The notes: generated from the sequence alone by a model not told the origin. Numbered from the stretch's first letter, positions 9,096 to 19,259 are shown. The stretch is 64,000 nucleotides of DNA from Sulfuricurvum sp. (GCF_023229695.1 NZ_JALNYS010000003.1:1-64000), one strand, 5' to 3'. Translations and numbers: made by a program.

Positions 9096-9839
9096 ATGAA
9101 GAGATCCCATTTTTATACCGTCATTATCGGAACCGAAATTCTCAACGGGCGCAGAGAGGACAAACATTTCTCTTTTATACGTGACGCTTTGTCGGAACGC
9201 GGACACCCCCTCTTCGCCTCTTTTACCATCAAAGATGATCCGCACCTTATCCATACCGTCTTTTCTCTCGTTAAAAATGATCCGTACGCCGTGCTCTTTA
9301 GCTTTGGCGGAATCGGTTCGACACCGGATGATTTGACACGTCAGATTGCTGCCGATGTTTTCAGCGACGGGGTATTGTCCCCCCATCCGCAGTTTTGTTC
9401 CGATATTATTGAACGTTTCGGTGAAACCGCATTTCCCCACCGGATCCATATGGCCGATTTGCCGAAAGGTGCAGAGCTCCTCCCCAATCCGATCAATAAT
9501 ATGTCGGGGTTTGCTCTGGAGGAGCGTTATTTTTTCATGCCGGGATTTCCTGAAATGTCCCATCCCATGACCGAATACGGATTGGATCGCTTTTATCCGC
9601 ACGCTCCTGTGACGTATCGTAAAACGTTGCTTGCCTATACCAGTGAAAATACATTGATCGACGTTATGGAGAAACTCGATTCAGAGATTGATTTTTCATC
9701 CCTCCCGATGATCAACGGGGGAAATCCGATCGTAGAAATATCGGTCGCTTCGAAGGATAAAATCATGTGCGATACCGCGTTTGGGATGTTTATTAGCGCG
9801 TTGCGGGAGAGATCCATCCCCTATGAGATTCGCCTTTAA
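9096..9839 (+). CDS. Molybdopterin-binding (MoCF/CinA N-terminal-like) domain protein
   Basis: 247 residues resembling the MoaB/MogA/CinA N-terminal fold: IIGTEILNGRREDKHF at the start, and FGGIGSTPDDLTR where the family has TGGxGPTxDD, followed by a FMPGFPEM segment. The C-terminal competence/deamidase part of CinA is absent. Such short proteins occur widely in Campylobacterota and their function is not established; a role in nucleotide or cofactor metabolism is only inferred. Its stop overlaps the convergent htpX stop by 4 bases. Confidence 0.75.
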   Translation: MKRSHFYTVIIGTEILNGRREDKHFSFIRDALSERGHPLFASFTIKDDPHLIHTVFSLVKNDPYAVLFSFGGIGSTPDDLTRQIAADVFSDGVLSPHPQFCSDIIERFGETAFPHRIHMADLPKGAELLPNPINNMSGFALEERYFFMPGFPEMSHPMTEYGLDRFYPHAPVTYRKTLLAYTSENTLIDVMEKLDSEIDFSSLPMINGGNPIVEISVASKDKIMCDTAFGMFISALRERSIPYEIRL

Positions 9840-10729
9840 CGGTAATGGCGATTGTAGAGCTTTGTGGGGCGGGGGTTGTTCGTTTGAAATTCCGCTTTTA
9901 ACGCTTCTAACCGCTCCAACCGCTGCTGTGTTGTCGGATGGGTACGGAAAAGATTCGAAAAGGAGATGTTTTTCCCCGCAAAAGGGCTGATAATAAACAT
10001 ATGGGCATTTTCCGGTGTAGCCCCCTGCACTTCGCCGTGTGCGTTGTAATTGGTCAGTTTGATTAACGCATTTTGGAGCCATTCGGGATGGCCGGTCAGT
10101 CGTGCAGCACCCTCATCCGCCATAAATTCGCGTGAACGGCTGATCGTCATCTGAATAACGGCCGCCGCAATGGGGAGGAGTATCGCCATAACCAATATCA
10201 AGAGGGGATTGGCGTTACGGTTATTACGCCCGAACAGGGCACCGAATTGAAGTATATTGGCAATAAAAGCGACTGCCCCGGCGATGGTTGCCGCTATCGT
10301 CGCAATGAGGATATCCCGATGGGTCACATGGGAAAGTTCGTGTGCCATCACCCCTTCCAATTCATCTTCGTTAAGCAGTTCCAGTAATCCGGTCGTAATC
10401 GCGACAGCGGCATGTTCAGGATTTCTCCCCGTAGCAAAAGCGTTGGGGATATGATCGTGGATCAGGTATACTTTCGGCATCGGTATGTCGGCCCGCTCCA
10501 CCAGCCGCTCAACAACGCGGTAGAGTACCGGAGCATGACGGGGATCAATTTCTTGGGCATTGTAATGTTTGAGAATCATCGTATCCGAAAAATAGTAGGC
10601 GTAAAAATTCATCCCCCCCGCAAACAAAAGGGCAAGGATCATTCCTGCCGCTCCTCCCAAAAAACCGCCGATAAATACCAGCACTGCACTGAGAGAACCT
10701 AACAGTAAAAAGGTCTTAAATTGTTCCAT
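9836..10729 (-). CDS. htpX: Membrane zinc metalloprotease HtpX (M48)
   Basis: 297-residue membrane protease for turnover of misfolded inner-membrane proteins. Two N-terminal helices (about 8-50) precede the catalytic site H130-E-L-S-H134 in VMAHELSHVTH. Two further membrane helices (about 143-195) and the third-ligand region SREFMADEGA follow. Length and order are normal for HtpX. Its start lies inside the end of the upstream ankyrin gene (14-base overlap), so translation is probably coupled. Confidence 0.93.
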   Translation of the reverse strand: MEQFKTFLLLGSLSAVLVFIGGFLGGAAGMILALLFAGGMNFYAYYFSDTMILKHYNAQEIDPRHAPVLYRVVERLVERADIPMPKVYLIHDHIPNAFATGRNPEHAAVAITTGLLELLNEDELEGVMAHELSHVTHRDILIATIAATIAGAVAFIANILQFGALFGRNNRNANPLLILVMAILLPIAAAVIQMTISRSREFMADEGAARLTGHPEWLQNALIKLTNYNAHGEVQGATPENAHMFIISPFAGKNISFSNLFRTHPTTQQRLERLEALKAEFQTNNPRPTKLYNRHYR

Positions 10730-11201
10730 CTCTATCCCCTTGCAACAGAGCTAGGATCGATTTTTTACCCATTTTACGGGCGAAATCGCGTGCACTAAAA
10801 CCGTGTGAATCACGTGCTTCCACATCTACACCCATTTTAAGCAATGTGCGAATCACCTCCACGCGCCCGTAACATACGGCTCCCATCAGCGGAGTAAATC
10901 CGCTTCGGCGTGTTGCATGATTCACATCAAATCCATCTCGGATAAGCCGTTCTACCAGTTTTAGATTATTGTAGGTAACCGCTACATCAAAAACACTGAC
11001 CCCTTCATTATCCGTATGATGGATATCAGCCCCGTGTTCGATCAAGAGATCGATAATGGCCTCTTCGCACCGGTACCGAAGTGCAAAACAAAGAACCGAT
11101 TCCCCGTTCTCTTCGGTTTCATTGGCATTTCCCCCATTGTTGAGGTAGTGTTTAATACCGATATAATTGTCCTCTTTTAATAATTCAATCCATTTTTCCA
11201 T
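10716..11201 (-). CDS. Ankyrin-repeat protein
   Basis: 161 residues made almost wholly of about four ankyrin repeats (for example the HGADIHHTDNEG, GFDVNHATRRSGFTPLM and GVDVEARDSHG units). No signal peptide or catalytic motif, so it is probably a cytoplasmic protein-binding adaptor. Overlap with htpX suggests a joint transcript. The partner is unknown. Confidence 0.85.
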   Translation of the reverse strand: MEKWIELLKEDNYIGIKHYLNNGGNANETEENGESVLCFALRYRCEEAIIDLLIEHGADIHHTDNEGVSVFDVAVTYNNLKLVERLIRDGFDVNHATRRSGFTPLMGAVCYGRVEVIRTLLKMGVDVEARDSHGFSARDFARKMGKKSILALLQGDRDGTI

Positions 11202-11288
11202 AATATGCCCATAAATAATATCCGGTAGTATATCATGTGTGTTTCAACGCAGACTTAGAATTTATGGATAACATCCGATTCTTAATTG

Positions 11289-11501
11289 TTAATAGCTCCC
11301 CTCTCCGACGGTAATGAGATAGTTCTCGTTGACTTCCATGACATTGAAAGAGTGTTGGCCGCAAAAGCTTTCATTTAATTCCTGTGCCCATGCCCGTGCG
11401 ATACGGTAAGCATTTTCTTTATCGTCAAAGGTTTTGATTTGCGGCATCTTTTTGCGGACGGCACATTTGCAAAGCTTTTCCACTACAACATGATATTCCA
11501 T
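11289..11501 (-). CDS. Small conserved protein, first of a tandem pair
   Basis: 70-residue protein that I do not recognise. It begins MEYHVVVEKLCKCA and carries FCGQHSF in the middle. It is a clear paralogue of the next gene, which starts MEHHVVIEKLCSCA and carries FCGKHQF. Shared cysteines (the LC.C pair near residue 11 and a central FCG) could bind metal, but this is not shown. A strong ribosome site (GGGAG) precedes the ATG. Its start is 12 bases from the stop of its paralogue. Confidence 0.7.
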   Translation of the reverse strand: MEYHVVVEKLCKCAVRKKMPQIKTFDDKENAYRIARAWAQELNESFCGQHSFNVMEVNENYLITVGEGSY

Positions 11502-11513
11502 AATATCTCCCTT

Positions 11514-11732
11514 TTACTTGCAGCCGCAGCCGCCGACCATACCAATGACAAAATTGTCATTCACCTCCACCAATTGGAACTGGTGTTTACCGCAAAAACT
11601 CCCCTGCATATAAGCCAATTGGGTTTGTGCCGCCTCATAGGCCGCATCTTTTGCTTCATAGGTCGTGATTTGAGACATCTCCTCTTTTTTTGCACAGCTG
11701 CACAATTTTTCGATTACAACATGATGTTCCAT
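11514..11732 (-). CDS. Small conserved protein, second of a tandem pair
   Basis: 72-residue paralogue of the neighbouring gene, with the same N-terminal (HHVVIEKLC.C) and central (SFCGKHQF) signatures plus an added C-terminal GGCGCK. Four to five cysteines in 72 residues hint at metal or redox chemistry. No name or function is recognised. It precedes its paralogue on the same strand and follows the glucan phosphorylase, so the three may share a transcript. Confidence 0.7.
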   Translation of the reverse strand: MEHHVVIEKLCSCAKKEEMSQITTYEAKDAAYEAAQTQLAYMQGSFCGKHQFQLVEVNDNFVIGMVGGCGCK

Positions 11733-11795
11733 CTTATTTCTCCGATACCAAATTTGAAAAACAAATGCATAAGATGTTCTTGTCGCCCCTAATGA

Positions 11796-13943
11796 TCACC
11801 CTTTAGTTTCGACTTGAAGCTCTTTTGAAATCGGTATGTAAAATTTTTTCAAATAATCTTTCATCATTCTGCGGGCGCTAAAGTATGGAGAGACACTCAT
11901 CATCGACTCTTTCATTTTTGCTACCCATCCGTACCGAAGATTTCCATTGCAGCTGTTGTAGTAAAGCGGTACAATCTCCTTTTCAATCGTATCGTAAAGG
12001 GATGCCGCATCGGTGTCATTGTTTGAAATTTCACCGCCGAACGTCCAACCGTTTTTCCCGTTGAACCCTTCCGACCACCATCCGTCCAAAACCGAAAGAT
12101 GCAGTGTTCCGTTCAGTGCCGCTTTCATTCCGCTTGTACCGCATGCTTCCATCGGAATAAGCGGATTGTTGAGCCATACATCGACTCCCCGAACCAGATA
12201 TTTCGCCACATTTTCACCATAATCTTCGATAAATGCGATACGGCCGCGAAATCGCGGGTCTTGTGCGATTTTAAAAATTCTCTGCAATATTTTTTTCCCC
12301 ATAATGTCGGAGGGGTGTGCTTTTCCGGCAAAAACGATCTGTACCGGCATCGAAAAGTTGTTGATGATTTTCTCCAGCCTCTCCAAATCGTGCAAAATAA
12401 GGGCGGGACGCTTATACTCGGTCATACGGCGTGCAAAACCGATCGTAAGAACATCCGGATCGAGCATTACCCCCTCTGCCATCGCAACAACCGGATCGAT
12501 CCCCTCATCCGACCATTTTCGACGCACCCGTTCCCGGATGAAATTCACCATCCGCACTTTCCCTGCATAATGGATATTCCACACTATTTCATCATTGATG
12601 TCTTCGATACACCCCCATAGATTGGGGTCATCTTGCATCGTTAACCACCGACTCCCCAAGGTGTGTTCCAGCGTTTGGTTCAGTTCTCCCCCCACCCAGG
12701 TGGAAAGGTGGATACCGTTCGTCACGTAATCGATCGGAACCGGATCGATTGAATCTTTCGGAAAAATATTTTTCCACATCTCCCGCGCCACATCGCAATG
12801 CTTTTTACTCACCGCATTGCGATTGTTGCACATTTTAAGACCGAATACCGTCATATTAAAACCGGCATTCGGATCGTCCGGATTGAGTCCGTAACTCATA
12901 AATGTCTCTTTATCCATCCCCAGACGCTGCCAATACTCCTGAAAATATTTCCCGATCATATCAAAACTGTAAACATCGGTTGCCGCTTGCAAAGGGGTAT
13001 GGGTCGTAAAGATCGATGTTTTTTTTACCCTCTCAATCGCTTCATCCAGAGTCAAATGGTTATTTTCAATACAGTTTCGTACCCGTTCAAAGAGGGCGAA
13101 TGCGGGATACCCTTCGTTAAGATGCAAAATGGCGTATTCAATCCCCAGTTTTTCCAAAACCCGATACCCCCCTATCCCCAATACGATCTGCTGTCGGAGG
13201 CGTTGATTGATATCGGAGGTGTAGAGTCTGGAGGAGATTTGACGGTCCCAGGGATCATTTTGATCGATATCGGTATCAAGAAGATAGAGCGTGACACGGC
13301 CGACATTAATCTTCCAGATGCTCGCATACACCGGCGGATCGATAAAAGGGACCTGAATCGTAAAATGGTCCCCCTTTTCATCCAAAACCCGTTCAATCGG
13401 TGCGGCATCCTGCACGATCGGCTCCTTCGTACCGTTTTGCCACCCGTCCGTACCGATAACCTGACGTACATACCCTTGCGGATACATAAATCCTATCCCG
13501 ACCATCGGCAGCCCCATATCACTCGATTCTTTGAGAATATCTCCGGCCAAAAAGCCCAATCCTCCCGAATAGATCGGAACCGTATGGTGCAATCCGTACT
13601 CTGCACAAAAATAGGCGATCGGAAAGAGCTCCTCTTTCAAGCAGCTGTTCTTATCGTTGATATAGTCGCGAAACAGCGCATAAACATAGCTGTACTCTCT
13701 CATAAAACGCTCATTCTTACTCGCTGCTTCCAGCGCTTCCGGAGAGATTTTTTGAAGCATCGCAATGGGGTTATGTTCGCTCTCTTTCCACAAATAGGGA
13801 TTTAAGTTTCTAAAAATTTTTTTCCCTCTTGAATTCCATGTCCACCATAAATTCAACGCAATCTCCCCTAACCCTTTGAGCGCTTCAGGCAGTTGGGGGA
13901 TAACGATATTTTTCGTTCCTTGGGTAAGATCAGATCCTAACAT
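11796..13943 (-). CDS. glgP: Alpha-glucan (glycogen/maltodextrin) phosphorylase
   Basis: 715-residue GT35 phosphorylase that releases glucose 1-phosphate from alpha-1,4-glucans using pyridoxal phosphate. Seen: YFCAEYG near the N-terminus, HLNEGYPAFA, VTNGIHLSTW, RMTEYKRP, and the PLP-Lys segment EACGTSGMKAALNG. It belongs to the DUF3417-containing subgroup (NLWWTWNSRGKKIF) found in many anaerobes. I chose the ATG at 13943, which has GGAAG close upstream and the expected N-terminus; a longer reading to 14006 would add 21 non-conserved residues. The start overlaps the end of the upstream diguanylate cyclase gene by 14 bases. Confidence 0.93.
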   Translation of the reverse strand: MLGSDLTQGTKNIVIPQLPEALKGLGEIALNLWWTWNSRGKKIFRNLNPYLWKESEHNPIAMLQKISPEALEAASKNERFMREYSYVYALFRDYINDKNSCLKEELFPIAYFCAEYGLHHTVPIYSGGLGFLAGDILKESSDMGLPMVGIGFMYPQGYVRQVIGTDGWQNGTKEPIVQDAAPIERVLDEKGDHFTIQVPFIDPPVYASIWKINVGRVTLYLLDTDIDQNDPWDRQISSRLYTSDINQRLRQQIVLGIGGYRVLEKLGIEYAILHLNEGYPAFALFERVRNCIENNHLTLDEAIERVKKTSIFTTHTPLQAATDVYSFDMIGKYFQEYWQRLGMDKETFMSYGLNPDDPNAGFNMTVFGLKMCNNRNAVSKKHCDVAREMWKNIFPKDSIDPVPIDYVTNGIHLSTWVGGELNQTLEHTLGSRWLTMQDDPNLWGCIEDINDEIVWNIHYAGKVRMVNFIRERVRRKWSDEGIDPVVAMAEGVMLDPDVLTIGFARRMTEYKRPALILHDLERLEKIINNFSMPVQIVFAGKAHPSDIMGKKILQRIFKIAQDPRFRGRIAFIEDYGENVAKYLVRGVDVWLNNPLIPMEACGTSGMKAALNGTLHLSVLDGWWSEGFNGKNGWTFGGEISNNDTDAASLYDTIEKEIVPLYYNSCNGNLRYGWVAKMKESMMSVSPYFSARRMMKDYLKKFYIPISKELQVETKG

Positions 13944-16026
13944 GATTTCTTCCGTTCTCCTTGACGCTGTAGAGTTGTTTATCGGCTTGTTTATAAAGTT
14001 CCTCACAAGTTAGCGTAGAATCGGGATAGTAAACGGCTATTCCGATCGATATCGTTACATAGGGTGATACCGTATTTTTTGTATGCGGTATTAAAAGCGC
14101 TTCGGTATCTTTGCAAATTCGACGGGCAAGTTCTCGATATTGCGCTTCATTCAAACCGCTTAACACTACACCGAACTCTTCACCTCCAAGCCTGAAAGCG
14201 TATTCACCGCTTCGTGATGTATACCCTTTCAAAACATCGGCGATCCGGCTTAATACCCTATCCCCTTCCTGATGCCCGTAGGTGTCATTATACAATTTAA
14301 AATGGTCAACATCAACCATCATCAGCGCCAGAGTCGAACCGTGCCGCTTGATACGATTCATCTCTTCCTTCATTGTCTTGACATAAAAACGGCGATTGTA
14401 CAATCCCGTCATCGGATCGGTGATTGCCAGCTCCTCAACCATTTTCTTGTCGGTAATATCATGCCGAATTGCGGTGTAACTGATAACTTTCCCCTCTTCG
14501 AAATCCGGTGAAATTGTCGTATCAACCCAGTAATATCCGCCGTCGGCTTTGAGATTTTTAATTTCACCCTGCCAGATTTTCCCTTTTTGAATCGTCCGCC
14601 ACAGTTCATCGAAAAAGAGATCGGGCATATCGGGATGGCGTATAATCCGGTGGTTCTTTCCGATCAGCTCCTCTTTGGTGTAGCCGCTGATCTTACAAAA
14701 TGCTTCTGATGCATAGATAATGGTACCCGCTTTATCCGTTTGGGAAGTGATAACGTACTTATCGACCGTGTCGATGTATTGTCGCAGTTGGATTGATTTG
14801 ATCCGAATTCGATCTTCGAGTGTACGGTTAAGATCTTCTATCTCCTCTTTTTGTTTTAAAAGCTGTATGTTTTGTCCATTCAACTGCGTCACTTTCTGAT
14901 TGATATCGCGGGACATTTTCCGGAATGTCCGGATCAGCAGCTGCCACTCCTGATCGTACGAACACTCTTCCTCATCGATGACGTAATCCCCTTTCGAAAT
15001 CTGATCGGCATACCGGGTCAACTTTTCAATCGTATGGGAAAAGGTACGAATCAGCGTAACGACCATCCCGATAACAATACTCACGCCGATCAAAAATAAA
15101 ATAAAGATGGACACGGCCTGACGATGCCATGTTTGCAACAGCTCTTTCTGGTCAATCGTCACAACAACGTTCATACGAAAATCATTTTGATATCCCCATG
15201 CCGCCGCAAGATCATCCCCATCCTGCCGTGGAAGGTAACATTGTCCGCTCTCCCCTTCCAAAAGATTAACAATCGGCAAAATGTCCGATACCCCCGAGGG
15301 GTTAAATGCTTCAACCTTATTGAACCTTAACGGTGCGGCGATCAAGGGGAGACTATTGTATTGGAACATCGCGATAACGTCCCCCGTTTTACCCAGTTCC
15401 GAATAGTCATTAATAACCTTCTGTATTTGTCTATTATCGATTTGCACCGCTAAAACTCCGACGGTTTTACCGTTTTTGATAATCGGTTCGGCTATAAAGG
15501 CGGCATAATCGTTACTCGGAGTATAAAATTCGTAATTTGAGATTTTCGGGGGGGCATTGCGAAGTGCGGCATGAAATACCTGAGCCAGTTGCGTACCGCG
15601 ATAGGGACCCTCCAGCAGATTGGTAGAGAAATCGCTTTCGTGTTTGACGGTAAAAATGATATCCCCGGAGGGGGTAATGACAAATATGTCGTAAAATCCG
15701 TTTTTTTCGGCAAATTCAGCCAAATTACTACGTAATAACCGGGGAGAATTGTCCCAAAACGATTTTTCAAAAATAAGATGGTGACGAGAGACAAAAAAAA
15801 TCAGCTGATTGAGAGTGTGCAGTGCGACGTACTGATGGCGCGCATACGTCCCGATTTGTTCAAGTTTATGGGAAAGGATTTTCTCCAGCCGCTCCAATCC
15901 GTTGTTTCGAATGGTATTGCGCACCTCCCATCCGATCGTAATCAGAGTAATCAAGGTTACGGTAGAAATTGCAATCAGTCCGATGAGCGCCCTTTTCAGT
16001 ACGGTCATATTCTTCGGCGAGAGCAT
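13930..16026 (-). CDS. Cache-HAMP-PAS diguanylate cyclase
   Basis: 698-residue membrane sensor that makes c-di-GMP. An N-terminal membrane helix (about 10-28) and a second (about 305-328) enclose a periplasmic double-Cache domain. Then come a HAMP linker, a coiled coil, a PAS domain with YYWVDTTISP, and a GGDEF domain with LTDPMTGLYNRR-type entry and an intact GGEEF active site. An RxxD inhibitory site is not obvious. GGAGGA precedes the ATG. It overlaps glgP, which could tie glycogen use to c-di-GMP signalling, but that is only suggested by position. Confidence 0.9.
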   Translation of the reverse strand: MLSPKNMTVLKRALIGLIAISTVTLITLITIGWEVRNTIRNNGLERLEKILSHKLEQIGTYARHQYVALHTLNQLIFFVSRHHLIFEKSFWDNSPRLLRSNLAEFAEKNGFYDIFVITPSGDIIFTVKHESDFSTNLLEGPYRGTQLAQVFHAALRNAPPKISNYEFYTPSNDYAAFIAEPIIKNGKTVGVLAVQIDNRQIQKVINDYSELGKTGDVIAMFQYNSLPLIAAPLRFNKVEAFNPSGVSDILPIVNLLEGESGQCYLPRQDGDDLAAAWGYQNDFRMNVVVTIDQKELLQTWHRQAVSIFILFLIGVSIVIGMVVTLIRTFSHTIEKLTRYADQISKGDYVIDEEECSYDQEWQLLIRTFRKMSRDINQKVTQLNGQNIQLLKQKEEIEDLNRTLEDRIRIKSIQLRQYIDTVDKYVITSQTDKAGTIIYASEAFCKISGYTKEELIGKNHRIIRHPDMPDLFFDELWRTIQKGKIWQGEIKNLKADGGYYWVDTTISPDFEEGKVISYTAIRHDITDKKMVEELAITDPMTGLYNRRFYVKTMKEEMNRIKRHGSTLALMMVDVDHFKLYNDTYGHQEGDRVLSRIADVLKGYTSRSGEYAFRLGGEEFGVVLSGLNEAQYRELARRICKDTEALLIPHTKNTVSPYVTISIGIAVYYPDSTLTCEELYKQADKQLYSVKENGRNHVRI

Positions 16027-16213
16027 GAACGGATCCTCCCTTCCCCCTTTTTATTTACCGGATGGCACTAAATATCACAAACTCATCTCTCTTCTATTTT
16101 AAAAATTCTACATCTGATTATAAAATTTATTGCCCGTAAAAGGATTTGTCTTATTTTTAAAAGAAATAATTTAGATATTAGAAAGAGTAGTTTTTTTTTG
16201 AGATATCTCTTCG

Positions 16214-16265
16214 ACCGTGTTGATTTCGTGATATAATAAAGTGATTCAGTATAGGGAGTGATGCC
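16214..16265 (+). promoter_or_regulatory. Probable promoter of the HD-GYP gene
   Basis: A TATAAT hexamer at 16232-16237 and an AGGGAG ribosome site about 8 bases before the ATG. The rest of the 16027-16265 gap is AT-rich and shows no repeat or conserved element. Confidence 0.4.
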
Positions 16266-18914
16266 ATGGAAGCAACCGACTGCAGGCAAATCGAACAAGC
16301 ACATCAAGAGTGGATAGCAGCACTGGATGTAGTGGAATACCCTATTTTTATGCATGACCGCGAATTTCGTATCCTTCGATGCAACCGTGCTTATCAGCAG
16401 CTTAGCGGGCTTTCTTTTAACGAAATCATCGGAAAACCCTATTATGACCTCCTCCCAAAAACCGGTGCTCCGCTTCACCACTGTCTCGAAGTGTTGACGC
16501 ATCCCGAATCCGAAGCGAAAGAAGAGGAGATAGAAATTGACGGAACTACTTTTCGATCCCGTTCCTACTCGATCCGAAACGACGGCGGCGAGTACCTCTA
16601 CTCCCTCCATACGCTGGAAGACATCACCGCAAAACGGCGAATGGAACACGCCTTAAGCCAGAGCGAAGAGAAATTCCGCGCCCTCGTCGAATCCACCAGC
16701 GACTGGATCTGGGAAGTCGACGCTACCGGACACTATACCTATGTCAGTCCGCGTATCGAAACCTTATTGGGCTACACTCCGCAAGAGGTACTGGGCAAAT
16801 CTCCTTTTGATTTAATGTTCCCGGATGAGGCACAGCGAATTTCCGACGAATTCATAACCCTTATCACCCAACGCTCCCCCATCGTGGGGTTGGAAAATAC
16901 CAATCTCTGCAAGGACGGCACCCTCAAAACCCTCGAAACCAGCGGGGTTCCCTATTTTGACGAAAAGGGGGAGTTTGCCGGGTACCGGGGAATCGACCGG
17001 GACGTTACCAAACGGATAGCCGCAGAAAATGGTCTGCGGGAGAGCGAAGAGCGATACCGCTCCCTTTTTGAAACGATGCTCAACGGTTTTGCCTATTGCC
17101 GGATGCTCTATGATGAGGGGGGAAATCCGATCGATTTCATCTACCTGATGGTCAACAAAGCGTTTGAACAGCAGACCGGATTGACAAACGTCACCGGAAA
17201 ACGGGTCAGCGAAGTGATCCCGGGCATACGCGAATCGGATCCGGAGCTTCTCATGCGCTATGCCAAAGTGGCGCAAGGAGGTGAACCGGAGCAGTTTGAA
17301 ATCTATCTGCAATCGATGGAGATGTGGTTTTTTATTTCGATTTACAGCACCCAGAAAGATTATTTCGTAGCCGTTTTTGACGTCATTACAGAGCGGAAAA
17401 AAGCTGAAGAGGGGTTACGCAATGAAGCCCATCGGCGTCAACTGCTGATGGAAAACTCCCATGACGGCATTGCCGTCATTGACGATCACTTCCAGATTAT
17501 CGAGACCAATGCCCAAATGGCTAAAATGCTCGGCTATACCCCCGAAGAGATGCTCGGCTTGCACGTATGGGATTTTGAGGGGGTATCGGATGAAAACGCT
17601 ATCCGGAAAAACTTTGCCGACATCCCCAACGTCAATATGACGATCGAAACCCGTCATCGCCGCAAGGACAGATCGTACTACGATGCGGAGGTGAGCATCA
17701 GCGGACTGAGAATCGACGATAGAGCGATGACGTTTACCATTACCCGGGATATCACCGAACGCAAACGTTCCGAAGAGTCTCTTTACCGCGCCAACCGCGC
17801 CCTCAAAACCCTCTCGGCCGGAAATATGGCTCTGGTTCGGACCAAAACCGAAAACGATCTCCTCAAAACGGTATGCGACATTATTGTCGACCAAGCGGGA
17901 TACAGCCTCGCTGCCGTCGTATATGCCGATGACAACGCCGAAAAAACGATCTCATTCATGGCGGGAGCCGGGATGAACGGCCAAGACCACGACTGGGCGG
18001 CACAGCTCACATGGGCGGATACTCCGCAGGGACAATTGCCCGTCTCTCTCGCAATACGGAGCAAAGAGACACAGGTGTGTCACAATATCGCCTGTGCAAT
18101 CGGATTCAATCCATGGAAAGAGAGTGCCCTCTCTCAGGGGTATGTCTCCAATATCGCTCTGCCCCTTTTCAACGATGAGATACCCTTCGGTGCCCTGTGT
18201 ATTTATTCAACCGAAGAAAATGCCTTCGATACGGCAGAAATCAAGCTTCTCGAAGAGCTCGCGGACGATCTTGCCTACGGGATACTGAACCTCCGTACCC
18301 GGGTTGCCCACGAACAGCAAGCGGCACTTCTGCGCCAAAGTCTGGAAGAATCGATCCAGACAATCGCCGCTACGGTCGAAGCGCGCGATCCCTATACCGC
18401 AGGTCATCAGCGCCGGGTCGCCGAACTGGCAACGGCGATTGCCCGAGAGATGCAACTTGAGGAAGAGCAAATTCGGGGAATCCATTTTGCTTCCATCATC
18501 CACGATCTGGGCAAAATCCATATACCGGCCGAAATCCTCTCCAAGCCCGGACGGCTCAACGCCATCGAATTCATGCTGATTCAAACCCATTCGCAAGAGG
18601 GGTACAATATCCTCAAAGAGGTCCATTTCCCGTGGCCGATTGCCGAAACCATTCTCCAGCACCATGAAAAACTCGACGGCAGCGGCTATCCAAACGGTCT
18701 CAAAGGGGATGCAATACGAATTGAAGCGAAGATCATCACCGTAGCCGACATTATGGAAGCGATGTCTTCTCACCGCCCTTACCGCGCCGCTTTAGGGATA
18801 GAACCGGCTTTGAATGAGATCGAAAGGGGCAAAGGGATCCAGTATGATTCCGCCGTCGTCGATGCATGCAGCCGCCTTTTTCTCGAAAAAGGGTTTCAAT
18901 TCACTTACGATTAA
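16266..18914 (+). CDS. Multi-PAS, GAF, HD-GYP c-di-GMP phosphodiesterase
   Basis: 882-residue soluble signalling protein. Four PAS domains (about 15-120, 130-250, 262-375, 388-505), each ending in an IT.R.. or similar motif, are followed by a GAF domain (about 520-675) and a C-terminal HD-GYP domain. The last carries TAGHQRRVAELA, the HD pair in IIHDLGKIHIP, HHEKLDGSGYPNGL and ADIMEAMSSHRPYR. The HD-GYP metal ligands all look present, so hydrolysis of c-di-GMP is likely. No membrane helices, so signals are presumably cytoplasmic redox, gas or small molecules. Confidence 0.93.
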   Translation: MEATDCRQIEQAHQEWIAALDVVEYPIFMHDREFRILRCNRAYQQLSGLSFNEIIGKPYYDLLPKTGAPLHHCLEVLTHPESEAKEEEIEIDGTTFRSRSYSIRNDGGEYLYSLHTLEDITAKRRMEHALSQSEEKFRALVESTSDWIWEVDATGHYTYVSPRIETLLGYTPQEVLGKSPFDLMFPDEAQRISDEFITLITQRSPIVGLENTNLCKDGTLKTLETSGVPYFDEKGEFAGYRGIDRDVTKRIAAENGLRESEERYRSLFETMLNGFAYCRMLYDEGGNPIDFIYLMVNKAFEQQTGLTNVTGKRVSEVIPGIRESDPELLMRYAKVAQGGEPEQFEIYLQSMEMWFFISIYSTQKDYFVAVFDVITERKKAEEGLRNEAHRRQLLMENSHDGIAVIDDHFQIIETNAQMAKMLGYTPEEMLGLHVWDFEGVSDENAIRKNFADIPNVNMTIETRHRRKDRSYYDAEVSISGLRIDDRAMTFTITRDITERKRSEESLYRANRALKTLSAGNMALVRTKTENDLLKTVCDIIVDQAGYSLAAVVYADDNAEKTISFMAGAGMNGQDHDWAAQLTWADTPQGQLPVSLAIRSKETQVCHNIACAIGFNPWKESALSQGYVSNIALPLFNDEIPFGALCIYSTEENAFDTAEIKLLEELADDLAYGILNLRTRVAHEQQAALLRQSLEESIQTIAATVEARDPYTAGHQRRVAELATAIAREMQLEEEQIRGIHFASIIHDLGKIHIPAEILSKPGRLNAIEFMLIQTHSQEGYNILKEVHFPWPIAETILQHHEKLDGSGYPNGLKGDAIRIEAKIITVADIMEAMSSHRPYRAALGIEPALNEIERGKGIQYDSAVVDACSRLFLEKGFQFTYD

Positions 18915-18924
18915 TTTTTAATCT

Positions 18925-19113
18925 TTACGAAAGCGGTGTTGTTTGAACCACGAAATAGAGTTCGTCTTTTAAGGCATTGAGGGATTTGACGACATTATTA
19001 CGGCGTGTCTCATCGAGTTCGAAATGTTGTTCGATCGAATCGTAAATCCGGTCGATGCTTGCGTAGATTTCTACCATAAGCTCGGCTTTAATTTTATCGT
19101 GTACGGCGGCCAT
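18925..19113 (-). CDS. Small helical protein of unknown function
   Basis: 62 residues, begins MAAVHDKIKAELM, predicted to be almost entirely helical and acidic, without cysteines or a signal peptide. I do not recognise it. It is convergent with the HD-GYP gene, 10 bases away, and lies downstream of nifHDK on the same strand, so it could be the tail of the nif transcript or independent. Moderate confidence that it is a real gene. Confidence 0.5.
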   Translation of the reverse strand: MAAVHDKIKAELMVEIYASIDRIYDSIEQHFELDETRRNNVVKSLNALKDELYFVVQTTPLS

Positions 19114-19259
19114 AAAGTGTCCTGTTTTTTGACTTAATCTTTCGAAAAAGATTTAACCAAAAAAATCTCCCAATTGGGAGAAAGTGACGAAGAATCAATG
19201 AAGTTTTGTTCCAAGATAGAACAGATTTTACCTCATAGAGGTAAGCTTTAAAGCGTAGC

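Noticed and set aside
16083..16649. Minus-strand frame of 188 residues between the divergent signalling genes
   Set aside because: It overlaps the conserved PAS start of the plus-strand HD-GYP gene and has no family features.
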